Positions 9,255-18,418 are shown, counted from the first letter of the stretch. The stretch: 64,000 bases of DNA from Avoscillospira_A sp052117125 (GCF_052117125.1 NZ_JBQKJT010000006.1:62001-126000); one strand, 5' to 3'. Translations and numbers: made by a program. The notes: generated by a model not told the origin, from the letters alone.

Positions 9255-9314
9255 ATCTTGTGTTTTGCACCGTTTTTGGCGTTTCGTTTTGGTACAGCGC
9301 CTCAGTGCATGATT

Positions 9315-9342
9315 ATTATACACGAATCACGAAAAATGTCAA
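9315..9342 (-). promoter_or_regulatory. Promoter of tRNA-Gln
   Basis: On the minus strand a consensus TTGACA (9337-9342) and TATAAT (9315-9320) are separated by 16 bases, about 60 bases ahead of the mature tRNA 5' end. This is one of the strongest sigma-A promoters in the window. Confidence 0.8.
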
Positions 9343-9379
9343 CACCTTTTTTAAAAAATTTTTGATTTTCTTTTTTCCC

Positions 9380-9408
9380 TTGTGTCCCGTGGCCTGGGGT
9401 GCTATGAT
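9380..9408 (+). promoter_or_regulatory. Putative promoter of the DUF308 gene
   Basis: TTGTGT (9380-9385) and TATGAT (9403-9408) are 17 bases apart, about 60 bases before the start codon. Confidence 0.5.
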
Positions 9409-9470
9409 GGACCCAAGAAATCCGGCATATACTATCCCCATCTGCTCGTATTCTTGGGAGGCACAACTTT

Positions 9471-10043
9471 ATGAACTGGATGCAACAAGCCAAGCGGTTT
9501 TATATTCTTCTCTCCTCGGCCCTGATTCTGTTGGGCCTGGTGGTGGCCATCTGGCCTCTGCAATCCCTCTATACCATCTGTTATCTTGTCGGCGGCGTCA
9601 GCATGCTTTTCGGCGTAGCCAAACTCATCAGCTACTTTACCAAGGATGGTACCAGCCTGGCATTCCAGTTTGATCTGGTCCTGGGCGCTCTGGCTCTGGT
9701 GTTCGGCATCATCCTCTGTTTCCATCCTGGCAATGTTCTGTCCCTGTTGCAGCTGCTCATCGGCCTGTTCATTCTCATCGACGGCCTTTTGAAGCTGCGC
9801 ACGGCATTGGATGCCCACCGCATGGGCCTGAACCGCTGGTGGAGCGTTCTGGCCGCCGCCCTCCTGTCAGCCGCCGCCGGTCTGCTGCTGATCTTCAACC
9901 CCTTTGCCGGAGCCCGGGCGCTGATGATGCTCCTGGGCATCACCCTCATCATCGAGGGTGTGCAGAATCTCTTTGTGGTGCTCTACACCACCCGCCACTT
10001 CCGCCAAGGCCCTGATGATCTGGATATCGTATACGAGGAGTAA
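9471..10043 (+). CDS. DUF308 (HdeD-family) membrane protein
   Basis: This 190-residue protein is almost entirely hydrophobic, with about six transmembrane helices arranged as three pairs. It matches the HdeD/DUF308 family by its repeated pattern of short loops with GxxxLxxG segments (for example LLIGLFILIDGLLKLRTAL). HdeD is linked to acid resistance in E. coli; the role in Firmicutes is not established. A TGGGAGG ribosome site precedes the ATG. It is monocistronic, with its own promoter and a strong terminator. Confidence 0.8.
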   Translation: MNWMQQAKRFYILLSSALILLGLVVAIWPLQSLYTICYLVGGVSMLFGVAKLISYFTKDGTSLAFQFDLVLGALALVFGIILCFHPGNVLSLLQLLIGLFILIDGLLKLRTALDAHRMGLNRWWSVLAAALLSAAAGLLLIFNPFAGARALMMLLGITLIIEGVQNLFVVLYTTRHFRQGPDDLDIVYEE

Positions 10044-10058
10044 CCGGCTCCTTCCTGC

Positions 10059-10087
10059 AAAAAGCGGACGGTTTCGTCCGCTTTTTT
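10059..10087 (+). terminator. Terminator after the DUF308 gene
   Basis: AAAAGCGGACG pairs with CGTCCGCTTTT around a GTTT loop and runs into TTTTTT. Confidence 0.88.
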
Positions 10088-10224
10088 CGTTCTGACGCCG
10101 GATTGCGCCGCATAGGATGGAGAGCTGGTGCAGAAACTGAGAATATCTATTGCACATCGCCCGTTTCTTCGCTATACTAAGTCCCGTCCGACATTTTTCG
10201 GACGGCAGATGGGAGGATCGTCCA

Positions 10225-11067
10225 TTGCTCGGTAAATTTCAGACCGCCGCCCGGTATTTCCGTGGCTATAATATTTCCACCCTGGCCGCCGGTGCCTCCT
10301 TCTTTATGCTGTTGTCCATTGTACCGCTGCTGACCCTGGTGGTGTCGCTGCTGCGCTATCTGCCCTGGACGCTCCAGGACCTGCTGACCATGATGGAGCA
10401 GATTCTGCCCGACGCCGTCATGTCCACGGCGGAGGATTTCGTCCGGGACCTGTACACCTCCAATCTGCTGGCGGTGGCCTCGGTCTCGGTCATCGTGGCC
10501 CTGTGGGCCGCCTCCCGGGGCGTCTACGGTATGCTCAACGGCATCAACGCCATTCTGGGCGCCGACGAGTCCCGCAGCTATATCCGGCGGCGGCTGACGG
10601 CCATTTTCTACACCTTTCTGTTGATTATCGCCCTGTTTGTCACCCTGGCCCTCCACGTCTTCGGCCAGTTCCTGCTGCATCTGGCCGATCAGTGGGACAT
10701 CTGGATTCTGGAAGCCGTGGCCCGGCTGGTCCATCAGAGAAATCTCCTGACCCTGGGACTGCTGTCTCTGCTGTTCACCATGATTTTTGCCTTTTTCCCC
10801 GCCAAACCCATGCGCCTGCGCAATGTGGTACCACCGGCCATTGTGACGGCCATTGGCTGGATGACCTTTTCCTGGCTGTTCTCCATCTATGTGGACCACG
10901 GCGGCGGCGGGTCCTATTTCTACGGCAGCATGACGGCGGTGGTTTTGGGTATGTTGTGGCTGTATATCTGCATGTGCATTGTCTTCTGGGGCGGCGTCCT
11001 CTGCCACCTGTCGGAGCAGGGCAAGCTGAATCTCCGCACCCTGCGGGAATTTCTGAAAAATCCATGA
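10225..11067 (+). CDS. YihY/BrkB family inner-membrane protein
   Basis: This 280-residue membrane protein has about six transmembrane helices. It shows family features: an N-terminal YFRGYNISTLAAGASFFMLLSIVPLL segment and a C-terminal GSMTAVVLGMLWLYICMCIVFWGGVL segment. The function is uncertain; the old ribonuclease-BN label for the family is wrong. The start is TTG 10225, with GGGAGG 8 bases upstream. An in-frame ATG at 10150 would add a 25-residue extension with no ribosome site. Confidence 0.82.
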   Translation: MLGKFQTAARYFRGYNISTLAAGASFFMLLSIVPLLTLVVSLLRYLPWTLQDLLTMMEQILPDAVMSTAEDFVRDLYTSNLLAVASVSVIVALWAASRGVYGMLNGINAILGADESRSYIRRRLTAIFYTFLLIIALFVTLALHVFGQFLLHLADQWDIWILEAVARLVHQRNLLTLGLLSLLFTMIFAFFPAKPMRLRNVVPPAIVTAIGWMTFSWLFSIYVDHGGGGSYFYGSMTAVVLGMLWLYICMCIVFWGGVLCHLSEQGKLNLRTLREFLKNP

Positions 11068-11138
11068 CGGTTGTCACAAAACGGTCACAATTCTGTGGTA
11101 TCCTATCAGGACAGTCTGTTAACTGAAAGGATACCGCC

Positions 11139-11999
11139 GTGTTCGGATACATCACCGCCGATGCCCGCCTGCTGACGGAGGAACAGCGTACCCGGTACGC
11201 CGCCTGTTACTGCGGCCTGTGCCGCCGGCTGGGCCGGGAATGCTCCGCCGTCAGCCGTCTGACGCTGACCTACGATATGACCTTTCTGGTGCTGCTGCTG
11301 TCCTCCCTCTATGAGCCGGAGGAGACGGCGGGCCTGGGCCGCTGCGCCGTCCATCCGGTGAAGTCCCGGCCCCACTGGCACAACGACGCCACCAACTACG
11401 GCGCCGCCATGAACGCCGCCCTGGCCGCGTACAACTGCCTGGACGACTGGCAGGACGACCGGAATCTGCCCAAGCTGGCCTTATGGCAGCTGCTGCGCCG
11501 TCCTGTCCGGGCCGTACAGGACCGCTATCCCCGGCAGAGCGGAGCCATCACCGCGTCTCTGGACCGGCTTTCGGCCATTGAGGCCGCCGGGGTTCCGGAC
11601 CCCGACGGGGCCGCCAACGCCTTCGCCCATCTGCTGGGGGAAGTGTTTGTCTGGCGGGAGGACCGCTGGGCCGACGATCTGCGGACCGTGGGCCAGGGGT
11701 TGGGCCGCTTTGTCTACCTGCTGGATGCGGCCCTGGACCTGCCGGAGGACCGGACAAAAGGCCGCTACAATCCCCTGTCCCACTGGGCCGCCGAGGGCCG
11801 GACCCTGGCGGACTTCCGCCCCATGCTGACCATGCTCCTGGGGGAAGCCACAGCGGCCTTTGAGCGTCTGCCCCTGGTGCAGGATCTGGAGCTTCTGCGC
11901 AATATCCTCTACTCCGGCGTATGGCAGCGCTACGAAAGCGCGCTGCGGAAACAGAACAGCCAAAACGAAGGAGGGTCCCATGATATCCGACCCGTATAA
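11139..11999 (+). CDS. DUF5685 family protein
   Basis: This 286-residue protein starts MFGYITADARLLTEEQRTRYAACYCGLCRRLG, the conserved N-terminus of DUF5685, with a Cys-x-Cys-x-x-Cys cluster that may bind metal. The rest is alpha-helical, with conserved NYGAAMN and DDWQDD acidic segments resembling an all-alpha isoprenoid-synthase-like or metal-dependent fold. The reaction is unknown. The start is GTG 11139. Its last 20 bases overlap the J-domain gene, so the two are probably co-translated; this gene pairing recurs in Clostridia. Confidence 0.75.
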   Translation: MFGYITADARLLTEEQRTRYAACYCGLCRRLGRECSAVSRLTLTYDMTFLVLLLSSLYEPEETAGLGRCAVHPVKSRPHWHNDATNYGAAMNAALAAYNCLDDWQDDRNLPKLALWQLLRRPVRAVQDRYPRQSGAITASLDRLSAIEAAGVPDPDGAANAFAHLLGEVFVWREDRWADDLRTVGQGLGRFVYLLDAALDLPEDRTKGRYNPLSHWAAEGRTLADFRPMLTMLLGEATAAFERLPLVQDLELLRNILYSGVWQRYESALRKQNSQNEGGSHDIRPV

Positions 12000-12690
12000 G
12001 GTATTGGGCGTCAGCCCCGACGCGTCCGACGACGAGATCAAACAGGCCTACCGGCGGTTGGCCAAGAAATACCACCCGGACATGAATCCGGGCAACGAAG
12101 AAGAAGCCGCCAAGAAAATGAACGAGATCAACGCCGCCTACGATCAGATCAAAAACCCCGAAAAGGCCCAGCAGAACCCCTACGGCCAGCCCGGCGGCAA
12201 TCCCTACGGCGGCGGCAGCCCCTTCGGCGGCGGCTACGGCGATCCCTTTTCCGCCTGGTATGAGGCCCAGCGGCGACAGCAGGCCGAATACGAGCGCACC
12301 ACGCCGTCGGAAATCCGTGCGGCGGAGAACTACATCCAGTTCGGCCGGTACCGGGAGGCCATTAACGCCCTGTCGGGTCTGGACGTGTCCCGCCGGACGG
12401 CCCAGTGGTACTATCTCAGCGCCGTGGCCAACAGCCAGCTGGGCAACCGGACGACGGCGCTGGAACACGCCCGGCGCGCCGTGGAGATGGAACCCGGCAA
12501 TCTCCGTTACCGGCAGGTGCTCCAGCAGCTGGAGCAGACGGGCCGGGTCTACACCCAGCACCAGCAGGCGTACCGGGGCGGCGTGGCCCAATTCGACCCC
12601 TGCAAAACGGTGGCCCTGTTCTGTCTCTGCAACGCCTGTTGCAGCGGCGGTTCCTGCTGCTATCCCTGCGGCTTCGGCTTCTACCGCTGA
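11980..12690 (+). CDS. J-domain (DnaJ-like) protein with cysteine-rich C-terminus
   Basis: This 236-residue protein opens with a J domain (residues 1-65, DPYKVLGVSPDASDDEIKQAY) containing the HPD motif in KYHPDMNPG, which stimulates DnaK ATPase. A Gly/Pro/Tyr-rich linker (residues 70-90) follows. A helical tail (about residues 108-185) has TPR-like repeats, such as AENYIQFGRYREAINALSGL and ALEHARRAVEMEPGN. The last 30 residues hold nine cysteines in pairs (CLCNACC, CC, C), possibly a metal or membrane-attachment site. AAGGAGGG precedes ATG 11980. It lacks the DnaJ zinc and substrate domains, so it is a specialised co-chaperone. Confidence 0.82.
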   Translation: MISDPYKVLGVSPDASDDEIKQAYRRLAKKYHPDMNPGNEEEAAKKMNEINAAYDQIKNPEKAQQNPYGQPGGNPYGGGSPFGGGYGDPFSAWYEAQRRQQAEYERTTPSEIRAAENYIQFGRYREAINALSGLDVSRRTAQWYYLSAVANSQLGNRTTALEHARRAVEMEPGNLRYRQVLQQLEQTGRVYTQHQQAYRGGVAQFDPCKTVALFCLCNACCSGGSCCYPCGFGFYR

Positions 12691-12765
12691 AGCCGCCCCA
12701 ACCCCGTTCACCCCCATACGGCGCGGGGTTCTTTTGCGCCGGAAACACTTTGGAGGTACACACAA

Positions 12766-14076
12766 ATGAAGAAAGAGCGTGCACAATTCAAAAGCTCCAT
12801 CGGCTTTGTGCTGGCCGCCGTCGGCTCGGCGGTGGGCATGGGCAATATCTGGCTGTTTCCCTACCGGGTGGGCCAGTACGGCGGCGGAGCGTTTCTGATT
12901 CCCTATTTTATCTTTGTGGCCCTGTTCAGCTACGCGGGATTGTCGGCGGAATTTGCCTTTGGCCGTCTCACAGGCACGGGTACCGCCGGTTCCTTCGACT
13001 ATGTATTGAAAGCCAAGGGCAAAAAGGGCGGCAACCTCATCGGCACCCTGCCCCTGCTGGGCGTCCTGGGCATCGCCATCGGCTATTCGGTGGTGCTGGG
13101 CTGGGTGCTGCGGTACTGCGCCGGCGCGTTCACCGGTTCGGTGCTGACATCCAATTCCCAGGGCTATTTTGATTCGCTGGCCGTCAGCTTCGGCTCCATT
13201 CCCTGGCACCTGATCGTCATTGTCGCCACGGTTCTCATCCTCATCAAAGGGGTATCCAGCGGCATCGAGAAAATCAGCAAAATCATGATGCCCACCTTCT
13301 TCGTCCTGTTCGTCATCATTGCCATCCGCGTCTTCTTCCTGGACGGCTCCTCCAAGGGCTACGCCTACCTGCTGAAGCCCGACTGGAGCTACCTGCTGGT
13401 GCCGGAAACGTGGGTCATGGCCATGGGACAGGCCTTCTTCTCCCTGTCCATCAACGGCGCGGGTATGCTGATCTACGGCAGCTATATGCGCCGGGATGAA
13501 GACATCATCAAGCATTCCGGCATGACTGCCCTTCTGGATACCCTGGCAGCGCTGTTGGCGGGCTTTGCCATCATTCCCGCCGTGTTCGCTTTCGGCATCG
13601 ACCCCACCTCCGGCCCGTCTCTGATGTTTGTGACGCTGCCCCAGGTGTTCCATCAGATGCCCGCCGGTCAGATTTTCGCCATTTTGTTCTTTGTGTCCGT
13701 ATTCTTCGCCGGTATCACGTCTCTTATCAATATGTTTGAGGCGTGCAGCGAAGCCCTGTCCTCCCAGTTGAAGTTGGGCCGGACCCTGTCCATCTGCATC
13801 ATCGGTATTGTCACCTTTGCCGTATCCGTGTTCCTGGAAGCCCTGCCCGACATGGGCGCGTGGCTGGACGCCGTCACCATCTATATTGCCCCCTTCGGCG
13901 CGGTGCTGTGCGCAGTGTTTATCTATTTCATTCTGGGCATGAAGAATATCAAGGCGGAGCTGAACATCGGCCGCAGCCGTCCCCTAGGCCGTCAATTCGA
14001 CGTCATCGCCTATTTCTATGTGATTCTGGCAGCGGCTGTCGTGGTCCTGGGCATCTACTACGGCGGTATCGGCTAA
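12766..14076 (+). CDS. Sodium-dependent NSS/SNF family amino-acid transporter
   Basis: This 436-residue integral membrane symporter of the neurotransmitter:sodium symporter family (LeuT/MhsT fold) has about 11 helices. The first helix reads GFVLAAVGSAVGMGNIWLFPY, containing the unwound sodium and substrate site (VGMGN) typical of bacterial SNF proteins. Substrates of the family are mostly hydrophobic amino acids; the specificity here cannot be read from sequence. TTGGAGG lies about 10 bases before ATG 12766. Repeat element copy 1 follows directly after the stop. Confidence 0.9.
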   Translation: MKKERAQFKSSIGFVLAAVGSAVGMGNIWLFPYRVGQYGGGAFLIPYFIFVALFSYAGLSAEFAFGRLTGTGTAGSFDYVLKAKGKKGGNLIGTLPLLGVLGIAIGYSVVLGWVLRYCAGAFTGSVLTSNSQGYFDSLAVSFGSIPWHLIVIVATVLILIKGVSSGIEKISKIMMPTFFVLFVIIAIRVFFLDGSSKGYAYLLKPDWSYLLVPETWVMAMGQAFFSLSINGAGMLIYGSYMRRDEDIIKHSGMTALLDTLAALLAGFAIIPAVFAFGIDPTSGPSLMFVTLPQVFHQMPAGQIFAILFFVSVFFAGITSLINMFEACSEALSSQLKLGRTLSICIIGIVTFAVSVFLEALPDMGAWLDAVTIYIAPFGAVLCAVFIYFILGMKNIKAELNIGRSRPLGRQFDVIAYFYVILAAAVVVLGIYYGGIG

Positions 14077-14106
14077 AACAGCGGCGCCACCCAATCTTAA
14101 ACATTC

Positions 14107-14220
14107 AAAGTTTTACTCGATTTTTTTCAAAAAATCGCAGGGGTCCAGGGGGCAGCGCCCCCGGTCGCCCCGCGCACGGGGCGAAACGCCCGCCCGCCGC
14201 ACGTGAGCGCCATGGCGCCA
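14107..14220 (+). repeat. Dispersed multi-hairpin element, copy 1 (truncated)
   Basis: It begins 31 bases after the transporter stop with AAAGTTTTACTCGATTTT and CAAAAAATCG, then AGGGGTCCA, a GGGGGC/GCCCCC hairpin, and a hairpin CGCCCCG-CGCA-CGGGGCG (14166-14183). The distal large hairpin seen in other copies is missing. Confidence 0.7.
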
Positions 14221-14237
14221 GTTGCCGCCACCCATGC

Positions 14238-14288
14238 AAAAAAATAAAAAAACACAGTCTCCGAAGCCTTGTGGTTTCGGAGACTGTG
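14238..14288 (-). terminator. Terminator of the DUF1540 gene
   Basis: On the minus strand CACAGTCTCCGAA pairs perfectly with TTCGGAGACTGTG (13 bp) and is followed by a long T run (A run at 14238-14252 on the plus strand). Confidence 0.9.
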
Positions 14289-14304
14289 CCATATCAGGCC
14301 GATC

Positions 14305-14463
14305 TTACTTCTTGCAGAAGGACAGGCAATCGGTGCACTGATCCATGGAGGGGTTGCTCTCATGGGTGCCGATGCTCACCTTCTCCAGGGAGCAGTAGTT
14401 CTCAGCGCCGCAGTGGTGGGTGCAATTCTTGACGGTGCAGGCAATGCATTTATTGGCGTTCAT
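14305..14463 (-). CDS. DUF1540 domain protein (small cysteine-rich)
   Basis: This 52-residue protein begins MNANKCIACTVKNCTHHCG and ends CTDCLSFCKK. Its eight cysteines and paired histidines follow the DUF1540 pattern and suggest a small zinc- or iron-binding knuckle. The function of the family is unknown; it is common in Clostridia. The ribosome site is AAGGAGG, 8 bases before the ATG. It lies downstream of cysK on the same strand with a 79-base gap, so co-transcription is possible. A strong terminator follows. Confidence 0.88.
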   Translation of the reverse strand: MNANKCIACTVKNCTHHCGAENYCSLEKVSIGTHESNPSMDQCTDCLSFCKK

Positions 14464-14542
14464 ACGTTTGTTCCTCCTTTTTATTGGGTACAGACGTAGT
14501 ATGACCGCAATGCGCCGCCGTCATGCAGGATGATTCTGGAAA

Positions 14543-15472
14543 TTATTTTTGAAACAGCGGCGTGGACAGATACCGGTCACCGGTGTCGGGCAGCAGCGCC
14601 ACAATGGTCTTTCCGGCGTATTCCGGCCGTGCTGCCAGCTGGGCAGCAGCCCATACGGCAGCGGCGGAGCTGATGCCCACCAGAACGCCCTCTCCGGCGG
14701 CCAGTTCCCGACCGGTGGCGTAGGCGTCCTCCTCGGCCACGGTGAGCACTTCGTCATAAATGGTACGGTCCAGCAGTTCCGGAACGAAGTTGGCGCCGAT
14801 GCCCTGGATGCCGTGGGGTCCCGCCTTGCCCTCGCTCAAAAGGGGCGACTTGGCCGGTTCCACCGCCACAATCCGCACGTTGGGATTCTGTTCCTTGAGG
14901 TAGCGGCCCACACCGGTGACGGTGCCGCCGGTGCCCACACCGGCCACAAAGACGTCCACCTTGCCGTCGGTATCGCTCCAGATCTCTGGGCCGGTGGTCT
15001 CATAGTGGGCCTTGGCGTTGGCCGGGTTGGAAAACTGTCCGGCCAGAATGCTGCCCGGCGTCTCCTTTTGCAGAGCTTCCGCCGCATCCACGGCCCCCTG
15101 CATGCCCTTGGCCGCCGGGGTCAGCACCAATTCCGCACCGTAGGCCGCCAGCAGCTGCCGCCGCTCCAAACTCATGGACTCCGGCATGGTCAGAACGACC
15201 CGGTATCCCCTGGCCGCCGCCACCGCCGCCAGGCCGATGCCCGTATTGCCGGAGGTGGGCTCGATGATGGTGCCGCCGGGCTGCAAAAGCCCCCGCTCCT
15301 CGGCATCGCGGATCATCCAGCAGGCCGCCCGATCTTTGACGCTGCCTGCCGGGTTCAAATATTCCAGCTTGGCCAGCAGCCGGGCCTTCAGGCCATGGCG
15401 TTGTTGATAGTTGCGCAGTTCCAGCAGGGGCGTGCCGCCCACCAGCTCTGTGATGGCTCCGTAGATCTTCAT
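14543..15472 (-). CDS. cysK: Cysteine synthase A (O-acetylserine sulfhydrylase)
   Basis: This 309-residue cytosolic PLP fold-II enzyme makes L-cysteine from O-acetylserine and sulfide. The PLP lysine lies in NPAGSVKDRA (about residue 45). The substrate/PLP-phosphate loops are PTSGNTGIGLA and GVGTGGTVTGVGRYL, and QGIGANFVPELLD closes the active site as in CysK. Length and motifs fit CysK rather than cystathionine beta-synthase. GGAGGCGC precedes the ATG. It is divergent from purA across about 205 bases. Confidence 0.93.
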   Translation of the reverse strand: MKIYGAITELVGGTPLLELRNYQQRHGLKARLLAKLEYLNPAGSVKDRAACWMIRDAEERGLLQPGGTIIEPTSGNTGIGLAAVAAARGYRVVLTMPESMSLERRQLLAAYGAELVLTPAAKGMQGAVDAAEALQKETPGSILAGQFSNPANAKAHYETTGPEIWSDTDGKVDVFVAGVGTGGTVTGVGRYLKEQNPNVRIVAVEPAKSPLLSEGKAGPHGIQGIGANFVPELLDRTIYDEVLTVAEEDAYATGRELAAGEGVLVGISSAAAVWAAAQLAARPEYAGKTIVALLPDTGDRYLSTPLFQK

Positions 15473-15564
15473 AGTGGAGCGCCTCCTTTCCGTTTCCCGT
15501 ATGATACCACATATTTCCCATTAAGTCGATAGAAATTTGAAATCAACAAAAATTTCAATTTTAC

Positions 15565-15593
15565 TTTACTATTCGTCACAATCGTATTATACT
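15565..15593 (+). promoter_or_regulatory. Putative promoter of purA-purB-hpt
   Basis: TTTACT (15565-15570) and TATACT (15588-15593) are 17 bases apart. The leader of about 75 nt contains a small hairpin (GCGGTCA with TGGCCGC, 15602-15619). No purine riboswitch core was recognised. Confidence 0.45.
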
Positions 15594-15677
15594 GTACTCG
15601 TGCGGTCATTTGTGGCCGCTCCGTCACTGTAACATCCTGAAGTTTAAAATTTCGGGCAGATATTGGAGGAACACACT

Positions 15678-16952
15678 ATGTCTAATTGTGCGATTGTAGG
15701 CATCAACTGGGGCGACGAGGGCAAGGGCCGCATGGTCGATCTGGTGACCCAGGATTACGACGTTGTCATCCGTTATCAGGGCGGCAGCAACGCCGGTCAC
15801 ACCGTCATCAACGAGTACGGCAAATTCGGCCTGCACCTGCTGCCCTCCGGCATCTTCCGCAAGGGCGTGGTCAATATCCTCGGCAACGGCGTGGCGCTGG
15901 ACTGCGAGGCTCTGTGGGAGGAGATGAGCGGCGTCATGGCCGCCGGTGTATCCATCACCCCCGACAACCTGAAAATCTCCGAGCGCACTCCCCTGCTGCT
16001 GCCCTATCACCGGGATCTGGACTCCCTGGAGGAGGCCCGGCTCAAGGACAAAAAGTACGGCTCCACCAAGCGCGGCATTGCTCCCTTCTACAGCGACAAG
16101 TACCAGAAGAAGGTCATTCTGGCCGGTGAGCTGTTCCACCCCGAGCACCTGAAAGCCCATCTGGCCGACATCCTCGAGTGGAAGAACCTGACGGTGGAGA
16201 AGGTCTACGGCGCTCAGCCCTACAAGCTGGAGGACATGCTGGCCTGGCTGGATGAGTTCGGCGGCAAGATCAAGCCCTTTATCTGCAACACCGTCACCTT
16301 CCTGCGCGACGCCCAGGCCGCCGGTAAGAAGTTCCTCTTCGAGGCCCAGCTGGGCGCTCTGCGCGATCTGGACTTCGGCATCATCCCCTACACCACCTCT
16401 TCCAACGCCATCGCCGCCTATGCCCCCGTGGGCGCCGGCTGCCCCGGCATCAAGCTGGACGAGGTCATCGGCGTGGTCAAGGCCTACTCCACCTGCGTGG
16501 GCGAGGGTCCCTTTACCTGCGAGTGGTTTGGTGAGGAGGCCGACAAGCTCCGCGAGGCCGGTGGCGAGTACGGCGTCTCCACGGGCCGTCCCCGCCGCGT
16601 GGGTCCCATCGATATTGTAGCCACCCGCTACGGCGTTCAGATGCAGGGCGCTACCAACATTGCCCTGACCAAGCTGGACATTCTCTCCTATATGGACAAG
16701 ATTCCCGTCTGCGCCCGCTATGAGCTCCACGGTGAGATGACCGACGAGTTCCCCTTCCCCGTGGACCTGAACGATGCCAAGCCCGTCATTGAGTATCTGG
16801 ACGGCTGGAAAGAGGACATCGCCGGTGTCCGCCGCTGGGAGGATCTGCCCAAGGCCGCCCAGGACTATGTGCTCTATGTGGAAAAGGCCATCGGCTGCCA
16901 CATCGGCTATGTGTCCGTGGGTCCCGAGCGCGACGCCATCATCCTGCGCTGA
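15678..16952 (+). CDS. purA: Adenylosuccinate synthetase
   Basis: This 424-residue cytosolic enzyme joins IMP and aspartate with GTP, the first step from IMP to AMP. The P-loop NWGDEGKGRMVD sits at the N-terminus, followed by the NAGHTV IMP/Mg site. FEAQLGALRDLDFG and YTTSSN match the second half of the family. The start is ATG 15678, with GGAGGA 7 bases upstream. purB follows after 31 bases, so both enzymes of the IMP-to-AMP branch are co-transcribed. Confidence 0.96.
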   Translation: MSNCAIVGINWGDEGKGRMVDLVTQDYDVVIRYQGGSNAGHTVINEYGKFGLHLLPSGIFRKGVVNILGNGVALDCEALWEEMSGVMAAGVSITPDNLKISERTPLLLPYHRDLDSLEEARLKDKKYGSTKRGIAPFYSDKYQKKVILAGELFHPEHLKAHLADILEWKNLTVEKVYGAQPYKLEDMLAWLDEFGGKIKPFICNTVTFLRDAQAAGKKFLFEAQLGALRDLDFGIIPYTTSSNAIAAYAPVGAGCPGIKLDEVIGVVKAYSTCVGEGPFTCEWFGEEADKLREAGGEYGVSTGRPRRVGPIDIVATRYGVQMQGATNIALTKLDILSYMDKIPVCARYELHGEMTDEFPFPVDLNDAKPVIEYLDGWKEDIAGVRRWEDLPKAAQDYVLYVEKAIGCHIGYVSVGPERDAIILR

Positions 16953-16983
16953 TGTTGTCTGACCAGAAGGAGGAGTGGAGAGA

Positions 16984-18402
16984 ATGACCGACCGTTACGA
17001 AAGCCCCCTGTCGTCCCGTTACGCATCCCAGTTTATGCTGCGCCAGTTTTCCGCCGAGAAGCGCATTGAGACGTGGCGGCGGCTGTGGATTGCCCTGGCC
17101 CGGGCTGAGCACAATCTGGGCCTGCCTGTGACCCAGGAGCAGGTGGACGAGCTGGTGAAGGGCATTGCCCCCATCGACTTCGAGGCCGCCGCCGCCAAAG
17201 AGGCGGAAATTCGCCACGATGTCATGGCCCACATCTATGCCTATGGCCTCAACTGTCCCCTGGCCAAGGGCATCATCCACCTGGGCGCCACCAGCTGCTA
17301 TGTCACCGACAACGCCGATCTGGTGCTGTACCGGGACGCGCTGCTGTATCTCCGGAAGCAGCTGGCCGCCGTCATTGAAAATCTGGCCAACTTCGCGCTG
17401 GAATACCGCTCCATGCCCGCTCTGGGTTACACCCATTATCAGCCGGCCCAGCTGGTCACCGTGGGCAAGCGGGCCAGCCTGTGGCTCCAGGATTTGATGC
17501 TGGACATGGAGGAGCTGGACGACGTCATCGGCGCCATCCGCTTCCTGGGCTGCCGCGGCACCACCGGCACCGAGGCCTCCTTTATGGAACTGTTCGCCGG
17601 AGACACGGCCAAAATCGACGAGATGAACCGTCAAATTGCCGCTGAGTTCGGCTTTGACCGCTGCTACGACGTCTGCGGCCAGACGTATCCCCGCAAGCTG
17701 GACAGCCGCATCCTCAACGCGCTCTCCTCCATCGGTCAGAGCTGCTATCGCTTTGCCAACGACCTGCGCCTTCTCCAGCACGACCGTCAGGTGGAGGAGC
17801 CCTTTGAGACGAAGCAGGTGGGCTCCTCGGCCATGCCCTACAAGCGCAACCCCATGCGCTCCGAGCGCATCTGCTCCCTGTCCCGCTACATCATGGCCGA
17901 CGCGCTGAACGCCCCCATGACCGCCTCCACCCAGTGGATGGAGCGGACGCTGGACGACTCCGCCAACCGCCGCATCAGCCTGCCCGAGGGCTTCCTCTGC
18001 TGTGATGCGGTCCTGCGGCTGATGCAGAACGTCACCCGCGGTCTCCACGTCAATGAGAAGATTGTGGAGAAGTTCGTCATGGAGTATCTGCCCTTTATCG
18101 CCACGGAAAACCTGATGATGGAGGCCGTCAAGCGCGGCGGCGACCGCCAGCAGCTCCATGAGATCATCCGCACCCATTCCATGGCCGCTACAGCCCGGAT
18201 GAAAGAGGGCCTGACCTGTGACCTGCTGGAACGTCTGGCCGGTGACAGTGCCTTTGGTCTGACGCTGGAGGAAATCCGCACGGTTCTCGATCCCAAGCTG
18301 TACATCGGCCGCTGCCCTGAGCAGGTGGAGCGTTATGCCAACCTCTGCCTGGCCAAGGCCAAGGAAGTCGGCACCTTGTCGGCTGAAGATATCAATCTGT
18401 AA
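16984..18402 (+). CDS. purB: Adenylosuccinate lyase
   Basis: This 472-residue fumarase/aspartase-superfamily enzyme cleaves adenylosuccinate to AMP and fumarate, and SAICAR in purine synthesis. The superfamily signature SSAMPYKRNPMRSE carries the catalytic serine loop (about residues 281-294). TSCYVTDNAD and GYTHYQPAQ hold substrate-site residues and the general acid His. The ATG at 16984 has AAGGAGGAG about 9 bases upstream, while the earlier in-frame GTG overlaps that site. It lies between purA and hpt in one transcript. Confidence 0.95.
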   Translation: MTDRYESPLSSRYASQFMLRQFSAEKRIETWRRLWIALARAEHNLGLPVTQEQVDELVKGIAPIDFEAAAAKEAEIRHDVMAHIYAYGLNCPLAKGIIHLGATSCYVTDNADLVLYRDALLYLRKQLAAVIENLANFALEYRSMPALGYTHYQPAQLVTVGKRASLWLQDLMLDMEELDDVIGAIRFLGCRGTTGTEASFMELFAGDTAKIDEMNRQIAAEFGFDRCYDVCGQTYPRKLDSRILNALSSIGQSCYRFANDLRLLQHDRQVEEPFETKQVGSSAMPYKRNPMRSERICSLSRYIMADALNAPMTASTQWMERTLDDSANRRISLPEGFLCCDAVLRLMQNVTRGLHVNEKIVEKFVMEYLPFIATENLMMEAVKRGGDRQQLHEIIRTHSMAATARMKEGLTCDLLERLAGDSAFGLTLEEIRTVLDPKLYIGRCPEQVERYANLCLAKAKEVGTLSAEDINL

Positions 18403-18418
18403 AAGGAAGATAGAATTC

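Noticed and set aside
11548..13653. A 701-codon frame on the minus strand
   Set aside because: It overlaps three well-supported genes on the other strand and shows no recognisable protein features.
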